A stretch of DNA of 16,584 bases from Penaeus vannamei (Eukaryota > Arthropoda > Malacostraca > Decapoda > Penaeidae): NCBI RefSeq assembly GCF_042767895.1, contig NC_091560.1, forward strand, positions 9,728,126 through 9,744,709, written 5' to 3'. This document shows, piece after piece, positions 10,066 through 16,584 of this stretch (its first letter is position 1; every line of letters begins with the position of its first letter). Made by a program: the position numbers and the translations under genes. The notes beneath the pieces are model-generated. The model did no database searches and was not told where the DNA came from. It saw only the letters and a program-made list of their open reading frames with translations.

Positions 10066-10400
10066 CCTACCTTCAAAAGACACTGCATAAACGCCGGTCA
10101 AACGAGTATTCATTCCTAAATCGACTCCATTTTCCACCAACCCCCAACTCCCTTATCTATTTATCCAACCCTCCTTCTTTTCATCTTTATTCATCGACCG
10201 TGTAATAAACACTACGAGAAATACTCACCTTAATAGTACAAATAGTTCCATGATTTTCGTTCCCTTAAGCATCATTAACAATCTAATTAATATTATAATA
10301 ACAGGATAGCAACGACATTTCCTTACTCTCTTGCTTGTCCACCATAAGTGTCAACAGCAGTGCCTAAGTGCGGTGCCTTGCGTCGGAGCACCCAGTGACA
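10066..10400. other. Low-copy spacer with a perfect minus-strand splice-donor match
   Basis: Mixed AT-rich sequence. On the minus strand 10231-10223 reads AAGGTGAGT, a nine-of-nine match to the U1 5' splice-site consensus. It follows ATGGAACTATTTGTACTATT (ATG at 10253-10251) in a Kozak-like context. A tiny first coding exon is conceivable but unsupported by any downstream exon, and one such match in 16 kb on two strands can arise by chance. Confidence 0.3.
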
Positions 10401-11075
10401 ATCAAATTATTCCCTTACCCGCTCCTTCCTCCCTCTCCTCCCTTTTCCCTCCCGCCTTCCCCATCCCCTTCCTTCCCACATCACCCCTCCCCTTCCCTTC
10501 CGCCTTCTCCCACCCCTTCCCTCCTGCCTCTCCCACCCCTTCCCTCCCGCATCACCCCTCCCCTTCCCTCCTGCCTTCTCCCACCCCTTCCTCCTGCATC
10601 ACCCCTCCCTTCCTCCCGCCTTCTCCACCCCTTCCCTCCCGCCTTCTCCCACCCCTTCCCTCCTGCATCACCCCCTCCCCCTTCCTCCTGCCTTCTCCCA
10701 CCCCTCTTCCTTCGCCTTTTCCCTCCCTCATACGCCCTCCCCTTCCTCCCGCTTCTTCCACCTCTTCCCTCCTTCTCTCCTCATCACTCCCTCCCTTCCC
10801 TCCCGCATCACCCCCTCCCCTTCCTCCCCGGCTTTTTCCTCCATTTCCTCCCATCAATTCACCCCTCCCTTCCCTCCCGCCTTCTCCCACCCCTTCCCAC
10901 CTCCTTTCCCACCTTTCCCTCCATTTCCCTCTCGCATCACCCCCTCCCCTTCACTCCCCCCTTCTCCCACCCCTTCCCCTTCCTTTCCACCCTTTCCCTC
11001 CCCCATCACCCCTTCCCCTTCCCTCCCTCCTCACCCCCTCCCCTTCCCTCACATCACTTCTCCACTTAGTCTAAA
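10401..11075. repeat. C-rich minisatellite of about 25-bp period
   Basis: Alternating units of the TTCTCCCACCCCTTCCCTCC type and the CATCACCCCTCCCCTTCC type, each followed by a (C/T)GC step, repeat with a period near 24-25 bp. On the minus strand the second type reads GGGGTGATGC, nine of ten identical to the GGGGTGAAGC landmark of the array at 8751-9560. Quadruplex potential is on the minus strand. Open frames are Pro/Ser/Leu translations of the repeat. Confidence 0.93.
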
Positions 11076-11247
11076 TAACATCCCCTCCCTGGCACGCACC
11101 CGGCAAAGAGCAGAGCCACAATCAAGGTAACATGCAAACTGGCACTGGCACTCCCCTTATCTCTCTCCTTCTTTATTCTCCTCTCTCCCCTCTCTCCTTC
11201 CATCTCCTCTCTGCTCCCTTCTTATCTCTCCTCCCTTCTCCCTTCTC
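11076..11247. other. Short spacer leading into CT-rich sequence
   Basis: About 70 bases of mixed DNA (including CACGCACCCGGC and ACATGCAAAC, a seven-of-eight octamer match at 11131-11138) give way at about 11153 to irregular CTCTC sequence. Confidence 0.5.
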
Positions 11248-11400
11248 TCCGCCCTGCTCCTTTCTCTCCTCCCTGCACCTTTCTCTCCTCCCTGCTCCTT
11301 TCACTCCTCCCTGCTCCTTTCTCTCCTCCCTGCATCTTTCTCTCCTCCCTGCACCTTTCTCTCCTTCCTGCTCATTTCTCTCATCCCTTCTCCTTTCTCT
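11248..11400. repeat. 19-bp CT minisatellite, 8 copies
   Basis: CTGC starts at 11254, 11273, 11292, 11311, 11330, 11349 and 11368, with a degenerate eighth at 11387: an exact 19-bp period with no indels. Unit CTCCCTGCTCCTTTCTCTC, with substitutions confined to a few positions (CTGCACC, CTGCATC, CTTTCAC). Confidence 0.96.
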
Positions 11401-11664
11401 CTTCCCCTCCCTCTTTTTATCCCCTTTCCTCCCCCATCTATCTCACCCCCTCCTCTATTCTCTTCCCCTCTCTTCTTCACCCCTCCCATCCTCTCCTCTC
11501 CCCTCAGGCGCCTTTCGCCGCACCTGCTCTCCCCACCACACAGCAATCCCGGACCATCCAAAATATAATTAGGGACAAGCGATCAAAAATAATTTTGTCG
11601 TTCGTAGAAAAAAGGCGAACGATGCCCCTCCCCCCATCCCCCAACGTGTCACTATATCACAAAG
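11401..11664. other. Irregular CT-rich tail and low-copy segment
   Basis: CT-rich sequence continues without clear period to about 11505. It is followed by mixed DNA containing GGCGCCTTTCGCCGCACC, a GTCGTTCG step and a C-run at 11628-11640. No gene recognised. Confidence 0.5.
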
Positions 11665-11755
11665 ATGGAGGGAGGGGAGGGGAGGGGAGGAGAAGGGAGA
11701 GGAGGAGAAGGGAGGGGAGAGGCGGGGAGGAGAAGGGAGGGGAGGGGAGGGAACG
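11665..11755. repeat. GGGGA / GGAGAAGGGAG purine array
   Basis: (GGGGA)n units alternate with GGAGGAGAAGGGA blocks (period about 19-26 bp), with one GCGGGG interruption at 11721-11726. High G-quadruplex potential on the + strand. Confidence 0.93.
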
Positions 11756-12205
11756 CCTCTCCTCACTAAAAGAACTCCCGCGGGGAATAGAACGTTTAGG
11801 AAGACTCATATACGTTTTTCTTATTCATTGAAGTGCAAAATGCCACGCATTCTATCACCCGAATGGAGGGTCTGAAAACGACAGAAGGGATATAGCTACA
11901 TTTGTATTATCATTATTATTATTATTATTTATTATTAAGGAAATCATGAAAACATTTCTAACAAAAAAAAAACTATAATAAACCAAAGTGATAAATGACA
12001 AGTGATAATGAAGACATAACTTGTAAAATATGTAATAATTTAAACAAAACAAAAACGAAAAAGAGAGACTCTGGGGATGTATGAGCATAACAACAACAAA
12101 GACAACTGCAACAACAGCCATAAAACGTAAAACAACAAACTCGTGAGACACAAAAAAAAGCGAAGAGCGGTCCCCGTAACACTATAGCTGGGCGTGACCT
12201 CGGGG
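11756..12205. other. AT-rich low-copy spacer with (ATT)n
   Basis: Mixed sequence with an ATT microsatellite at about 11904-11936 and A-rich stretches. The ACAACAACAAAGACAACTGC region near 12090-12120 is a short CAA-type run. Nothing resembling a gene or mobile element. Confidence 0.6.
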
Positions 12206-12345
12206 GAAGGAGGGAGGGGGGAAAAGGGGAAGCGGGGGAGGGGGAGAAAGGGGGAAGGGGAAGTAAGGGGAGAGAAGGGGAGAAGGGGGAGGGGGGGGAG
12301 AAGGGGAAGGGGGGGGGAAGGGGAGAAGGGGAGATGGAGAGGGGA
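12206..12345. repeat. Irregular G-run tract
   Basis: About 140 bp of G runs (three to nine G) separated by A, AA or AGA. No stable repeat unit, but there are many quadruplex-compatible quartets of G runs. Followed by CCACGCCCACGCCCACACCC (12350-12369), a tandem CACGCCC that resembles Krüppel-like or Sp factor sites. Confidence 0.9.
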
Positions 12346-12780
12346 TGACCACGCCCACGCCCACACCCTCGACGTTGGGCTTCAGCTTGCATGCCTACAT
12401 AATTAAGACAAATATTTACCTGCGCCCACCCGGTCACGCCTCCTCGCTCGGCCATCACACTTTCCGGATGGCAAAATGTCGCGTTCATTAGGATGATGGC
12501 GACGATGGCGCGCTGCTCGTCTCTGTTGCTTTGCCTCTTTCCTCGTTTCTTTCTGTTTCTTTCCTTATTTGCTTATTTCGCTCAGACCCACTGTCTTTTT
12601 TTCTCTCTAGGGAAATATGAACCGGTTCTCTCAAAGCTATGTTTCACCAATATGAAACAGCTGCTTCCTAAATTGAAAAGAAATGAACTGTGAAACGTTT
12701 TTTTATGGAACCCACGAACCAAATAAACTGCGGACGATCGCAATATTAATGAAAAAAAAATGCTCAGACGCAAGGCAATA
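12346..12780. other. Low-copy island with a possible small minus-strand exon
   Basis: On the minus strand an ATG at 12488 opens a 23-codon frame (MNATFCHP to GGVTGWAQ) that ends exactly at CAG|GTAAAT (exon end 12420, GT at 12419-12418), a good splice-donor match. Without a partner exon it remains a suggestion. On the + strand a frame from 12493 gives a hydrophobic start but has no family signature. The rest is AT-rich mixed DNA. Confidence 0.35.
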
Positions 12781-12960
12781 ACGGGCTATTGGTTGGAGGG
12801 GGGGAGGGGAGGGGGCTATTTTGGCTCTTAATTTCATGTACATGATATGAAATTTTCATTCGTAAATTGACTTTATGGAGCAATATCTCGGAGTCCGTGA
12901 GAGAGAGGGTGTAAGGACATGCTTGTCTGTTATGAATACAAGTAAGTTTATTTACATACG
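12781..12960. other. G-tract and nested palindrome region
   Basis: A short G-rich run (12796-12815) is followed by a nested inverted repeat. ATTTCAT (12831-12837) and ATGAAAT (12847-12853) form seven-base arms, and the perfect 12-bp palindrome TCATGTACATGA (12834-12845) overlaps them. Beyond this is low-copy DNA. Confidence 0.6.
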
Positions 12961-13191
<231 letters not shown>

Positions 13192-13500
13192 TAGAAATCC
13201 CTCTCCCTTTCCCTCTTCCATACTCCCTCAACCACGGAGCACCCCCCGCATCCCTCGGTCCCTCCCTGCGCCTCCCTCCCCTCTCCCTTACGCCGACGGG
13301 TTCCGGGTGTATAATCACGGCGCTTCTGGCCCAGGGACCTCCAAAGGACTCCCCTGTCGCGCCGCATTCACGCATCCGCACGCCCGCCGCCGCCTCCGAA
13401 ATCGAGACTAATTGCAGCGGCATCGCGGCTCAAGTTTCGGCATCCGCAGGTACCCCGAGATCCATTTCATCTCGGTTTGCTCCCGGGGTGATTTCTACTA
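13192..13500. other. CpG-rich low-copy island
   Basis: A pyrimidine-rich start (13199-13290) gives way to GC-rich mixed DNA with many CpGs (for example GTCGCGCCGCATTCACGCAT, 13358-13377; CCGCCGCCGCCTCCG, 13384-13398). Frames crossing it originate in the TG array and are not credible. It could be a CpG-rich regulatory segment or a conserved element; nothing decides. Confidence 0.45.
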
Positions 13501-13692
13501 GTCTCTCTCTTTCTCTCTCTGTCTCTCCCTCCTCCCCCTCTCTCTCTACCTTTCTCCCTTCAACCCCCCCCCTCTCTCTCTCTCTCTCCTCTCTCTCTTC
13601 CTCCCCTCTCCCCCTCTCTCTCTTCCTCTCCCTACACTCTCTCTTCACTCTCCCTCCCCCTCTCTCTCTTCCTCCTCCCTCTCCCTCTCCCT

Positions 13693-13724
<32 letters not shown>

Positions 13725-13745
13725 TCCTCTCCCTCTTTTCCCCAT
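13501..13745. repeat. CT-rich array with (CTCCCT)5
   Basis: Irregular CT-rich units, then (CTCCCT)5 at 13675-13704 followed by a pure CT run to about 13722. Polypyrimidine on the + strand. Confidence 0.93.
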
Positions 13746-14386
13746 CTGTCGACGGCCCTTCCTCACCCTCCTGCCGTGGGGGATCCCGTCCACCCGTTTT
13801 CAAGGTAGGATGATTGCCCTCCCCTGTGGGCTTGTCATCCGGCTCTCGTACCGGAGACCCAATCTGCCTTTTTCCCCGTTTAGCGGTGTCCCCTACGATG
13901 CCGAAACGCGCGTGCCTTGGAGGTTTGTTTGCCCGCACGACAGGGTTTTTTAGTTTTGTTTTGTGGACCAGCGTAATAGTTTTATCACCATTCTTATTAT
14001 CATCATTTTTATTACTATTGTTGGAATTACTGATATTTTCATTCCTATTTTTAATGTTTCGTCATCATCATCATTATCGCCATCCTCGTCATCCATTATA
14101 TAACCACCATCGTCTCAACTCATTCAAACCCCTGAAGAATAAACATTACGCGAGACATTGCCGAGCCCAGCCGTCCATGAAACACCAATTAGGTCGGATA
14201 TCAGCTTCCCGGCACAACTCTATCGGCAATGTTGTTCTCAACTTGCAAATGAGAGAGCGTCGGGCGGCGGAGAGCATCGCGCCGCAGCCGACCACGAGGA
14301 CTTTGGCCAAGTTACTGGAAAAACGCCTCGAAAAGTGAAGGTCTGCGTGATGTCGGCGGCTGCAGCGCCTTCAGGTTCTCACTGTA
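13746..14386. other. Low-copy island with a long-range inverted repeat
   Basis: Mixed sequence. 13746-13950 is GC-rich and open in several frames on both strands, but no translation resembles a family I can name. 13975-14100 is AT-rich with ATCATCATCATTATC runs. 14124-14345 is again CpG-rich and contains CCAATTAG, TTGCAAAT and a 10-bp inverted repeat. The frame 13814-14338 changes composition abruptly three times, which argues against a real protein. Confidence 0.45.
14155..14232. repeat. Perfect 10-bp inverted repeat, 58-bp loop
   Basis: ACATTGCCGA at 14155-14164 is the exact reverse complement of TCGGCAATGT at 14223-14232. The first base outside the arms would pair as G-T; pairing then stops. 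The loop includes CCAATTAGG. It could be an RNA stem-loop, a dimeric protein site or chance. Confidence 0.6.
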
Positions 14387-14582
14387 TCTGGGGATTGGGG
14401 TTTAGGGCATGGGGCTGGGGATTGGGGTTTTGGGGTTCGAAATTTAGGGCTTGAACTTTAGGGCTTTGGGCTTGATATTTACGGCTTTGGGCTTGGATCT
14501 TGAACTTTAGGGCTTGGGGTTTGGGGCTTGAAATTTAGGGCTTGGGGCTTGGGGCTTGGGGTTTTAGGCTTGGGGCTCAGGA
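14387..14582 (+). repeat. Telomere-like heptamer array, 28 units in register
   Basis: Cut into sevens from 14387, every unit falls on the same frame to 14582 with no insertion or deletion. TTTAGGG occurs at 14401, 14443, 14457, 14506 and 14534, all multiples of seven apart. CTTGGGG occurs at 14513, 14541, 14548, 14555 and 14569. CTTTGGG occurs at 14464 and 14485 and CTTGAAC at 14450 and 14499. The consensus is YTTRGGG. TTTAGGG is the plant-type telomere repeat; arthropods typically use TTAGG. Heavy substitution with no indels implies selection for register or a distinctive mutational history. Confidence 0.92.
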
Positions 14583-14997
14583 TGGAGGGGGATCTGCAAC
14601 CCGGAGATGAATGGTGGGGGAAAAAAAGGAAAATGAAATCCCGGATTACATATCTGCAATCTGAAATAATTTTTTTCTTCTGATTTTCAGTCTGGGATGC
14701 GTCACTGCCTTATCTTTCAATTACTGCATATTCAGAAACTTTGACACTTTTCCAATCTTTGGGCATTCGGCTGTGACTAATATCATAATCTAGCAGGTCT
14801 AATACATCTTTTATCGTATACATTATAGATAAGGAAACGGTTTGGATCAAAATGACAACACTGACACGTTCGCCGTATTTTCGGGTTTGTATCCGTACTG
14901 CTTCCGAAACAAAAATAACTTCCTTTAAAACCCCAAAAGTACAAAAAAAAACAATAACATCAAAACCAAAAATAACCTTAAACCACCACGATAATAT
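14583..14997. other. Low-copy AT-rich segment with a weak RT-like minus frame
   Basis: Mixed DNA. A + strand pyrimidine-CAG acceptor-like string ends near 14690. The minus-strand frame closing at 14710-14712 includes ISHSRMPKDWKSVKV, which loosely resembles the P-x-x-WK-x-x-x-V stretch upstream of the catalytic core in non-LTR reverse transcriptases. It ends in a stop soon after and has no catalytic motif, so at most it is a fragment. Confidence 0.35.
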
Positions 14998-15135
14998 CCC
15001 TAACCCTTTCCCCCCAACCCGCCACAAGTCCAAAGCCAGAAGCCCCACCTCCCCGCCAAGCCGTTAAACCCCGCCTCTTCGCCACAAGCCCACAAGCTGC
15101 CCCCACCTCCCGCCAAGTCAAGCCATCCCCCCCCC
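14998..15135. repeat. C-rich tract with a 60-bp duplication
   Basis: Starts CCCTAACCC (14998-15006). CGCCACAAG(T/C)CC occurs at about 15020 and 15080, and CCCCACCTCC(C)CGCCAAG at 15043 and 15100, which gives two diverged copies of a roughly 60-bp unit. AAG triplets at 15026, 15033 and 15040 are seven bases apart, and AAGCCCC (15040-15046) is the exact complement of the GGGGCTT step in the heptamer array. This suggests a decayed inverted partner. Confidence 0.6.
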
Positions 15136-15240
15136 CTCCCACCCGGTCGCCACGTAATTCAATCACACTCTTTCGTCGCTTCTCCTAACCGACTTCTTGG
15201 GCGGGGCGAGTTCTTAATTCCGAGCTGCTCTTCCTCGTCT
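15136..15240. other. Short low-copy spacer
   Basis: Mixed, CpG-containing sequence between the C-rich tract and the final pyrimidine block. Nothing recognised. Confidence 0.5.
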
Positions 15241-16025
15241 TTTCTTTTTTTTCTCTTCTTCAACCTTACGCCGTCTGCTTCGGTTGTTTGTTGTTGTTTT
15301 TTGTTGTTGCATATTTTTTTTCTTTTTCTTCTTTTTCTTATTCATCTTCTACATTCCGCTTTTTTCTCTTCTCTCTCCGTCTCTGTTCTTTTGTATTCAC
15401 TCGCTTCTTATTTTCATTCTATGTCATTTTGCTTTCCAATTTCCAAATTTTTCCGTCTCCCTTCTTCACTGTTATCCCCAATATCGAGCTTTCTTCCTTC
15501 TTCCTTCGTCCCTTCTCCACCTCCTTCCTCTTAACCAGTCCTCCATCCACTCCTCCCCTCCCCTGCCATCCCTCCCCTCTTTCCTCTCCCATATCCTCCC
15601 CTCCTTTCCCCTTCCCCTCCTCTCTCTTCCCTCTCCTTTCCCTTCCCTCTCTCTCTCTCATCCCTCTTTCCCTTCCTCCTCTCTCTCCTCCTCCTTTCCC
15701 TTCCCCTCCTCTCTCTCCTCCCCTCCTCTCTCCTTTCCTTCTCCCCTCTCCTTTCCCCTCCCCCTCCCTCCCTCCCTCTCCTTTCCCTCCTCTCTCTCCT
15801 CCTCCTTTCCCTTCCCCTCTCTCCTCCCCTCCTCTCTCCCTTTCCCCTCTTCCCTTCCCCTCTCCTCCTCCTTCCTTTCCCTTCCCCTCTCCTCCCTCCT
15901 CTCTCTCTCCTCCTCCTTTCCCTTCCCCTCTCCCCTCTCCCTCCTCTCTCACCTCTCCTCTCCTTTCCTTCCCTTCCCCTCCCCTCAACTCTCCTCCCTT
16001 CCCAACTCCTTCCCCTCCCCCGCCC
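15241..16025. repeat. Long pyrimidine array with a 111-bp higher-order period
   Basis: TTTTCTT-rich at first (15241-15450), then CT-rich to about 16025. The 20-mer CTCTCTCCTCCTCCTTTCCC occurs at 15681, 15792 and 15903, exactly 111 bases apart each time, so a higher-order unit was duplicated within the minisatellite. Open frames of 200-260 codons on both strands are Pro/Ser/Leu or Arg/Glu/Gly repeat translations. Confidence 0.92.
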
Positions 16026-16230
16026 TTCCCCACACCCGCCCATATACCATAACCTCTGCCTCCGCGCTCTCAAAGTAACAACATTTTCTCTGATGTAAAA
16101 CACTCGTTTCTGGACTGACACACATACATATCATTTGCTTGGATTTATTATCTATTTCTCTGGCCCTCGCCGCGCTCGATGGCACAAAGAGCGCTCTGAC
16201 TGAAGACGCGTGGCTTTATTCTTGCCATGT
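16026..16230. other. Low-copy island near the window end
   Basis: Mixed DNA including CTCTGCCTCCGCGCTCTC and ATGGCACAAAGAGCGCTCTG, flanked on both sides by pyrimidine arrays. No gene recognised. Confidence 0.5.
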
Positions 16231-16584
16231 GTATCTGTCTGTCTCTCTGCCTTCTGTCTTTTCTTTCTCTTTCTCTTTTCTATCTTATTCTCCCTGTTTC
16301 CTTTTTTTTCCTTTGTTTTCTTTTTCTCTTTTTTTAAACTTTCTTTCTCTTTTCTATTTCATTCCCCCTGTTTCCTTTTTCCTTTGCTTTCTTTCTCTTT
16401 TCTGAAACTCCCTTTCTCTTTCTCTCTCTATCCTAGCGCTTCCTTTGTTGATGTATCTTTTTCAGTTTCTTATTTCCCCTTTATTTTACGTTACCTTCGG
16501 CCTTTCATATTCTTTCACCTTCCTGTATCTGTCCTCTTCCCTCTCTCCTACACTTGCTTTGATTCTTTTTTTGTTTCTTTTTAT
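16231..16584. repeat. TTTC/CTTT pyrimidine tract
   Basis: Imperfect TTTCTCTTT and TTTTTTCCTTT sequence with a local duplication of the TTTCTTTCTCTTTTCTAT(C/T)T type (about 16262 and 16341). Continues to the last base, so the array may extend beyond the window. Confidence 0.9.

Noticed and set aside
10331..11074. Pro-rich frames of 233-247 codons
   Set aside because: Two different frames are open over the same C-rich array with equal length, as expected for stop-poor pyrimidine repeats rather than a gene.
13814..14338. 174-codon frame as a secreted or membrane protein
   Set aside because: The hydrophobic stretch comes from a T-rich segment and is followed by His-rich sequence from a CAT run. 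No signal of a real domain order.
15284..16078. Ser/Pro/Leu frames of 254-264 codons and their minus-strand Arg/Glu/Gly counterparts
   Set aside because: Low-complexity translations of the 111-bp higher-order CT array.

Overview
This window reads as eukaryotic intergenic or intronic DNA from an arthropod, most plausibly a decapod crustacean of the penaeid shrimp type. The basis is an extreme density of simple sequence repeats (long GA/CT, TG, GATA, AATA and ATT tracts and many purine- or pyrimidine-only minisatellites) separated by short low-copy islands. That matches the known microsatellite-rich shrimp genomes, but the taxon is an inference; no gene here proves it. I find no convincing protein-coding gene, no rRNA or tRNA, no intact transposon and no CRISPR array. 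The long open frames present are repeat translations (Ser-Leu, Ser-Pro, Val-Cys, Arg-Glu runs). By eye, well over half of the window is low-complexity or tandem repeat.

Layout. 1-4920 is mostly purine-rich on the + strand: a GAAA tract (1-147), a perfect 8 x 29-bp minisatellite (391-622), facing C-rich and G-rich tracts (986-1084), a (TG)46 array with a CGTGTG tail (1254-1399), then 38-bp, 39/40-bp, 30-bp and 23-bp purine minisatellites (2031-3633) and a 600-bp GA array (4303-4920). 5298-6300 is the longest low-copy island and carries an inverted pair of perfect octamer motifs. 6301-8006 holds AT-rich spacer, (GA)61, a 140-bp island and a CT minisatellite. 8751-9560 is a G-rich 25-bp minisatellite, and 10401-11075 is a C-rich minisatellite of similar period on the opposite strand. 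11150-12350 has a 19-bp CT array, a GGGGA array and a G-tract block. 12781-13745 has a second TG/CGTGTG array, a CpG-rich island and CT arrays. 14387-14582 is a heptamer array held in perfect 7-bp register (consensus YTTRGGG), followed by a C-rich partner at about 14998-15135. 15241-16025 and 16231-16584 are pyrimidine arrays closing the window.

Nothing here forms a pathway. The main interest is architectural: low-copy islands repeatedly sit between a purine tract on the left and a pyrimidine tract on the right, several tracts are predicted to adopt non-B DNA (G-quadruplex, triplex, Z-DNA, cruciform), perfect POU octamers are over-represented, and the heptamer array resembles a degenerate telomere-type sequence of the wrong length for an arthropod.
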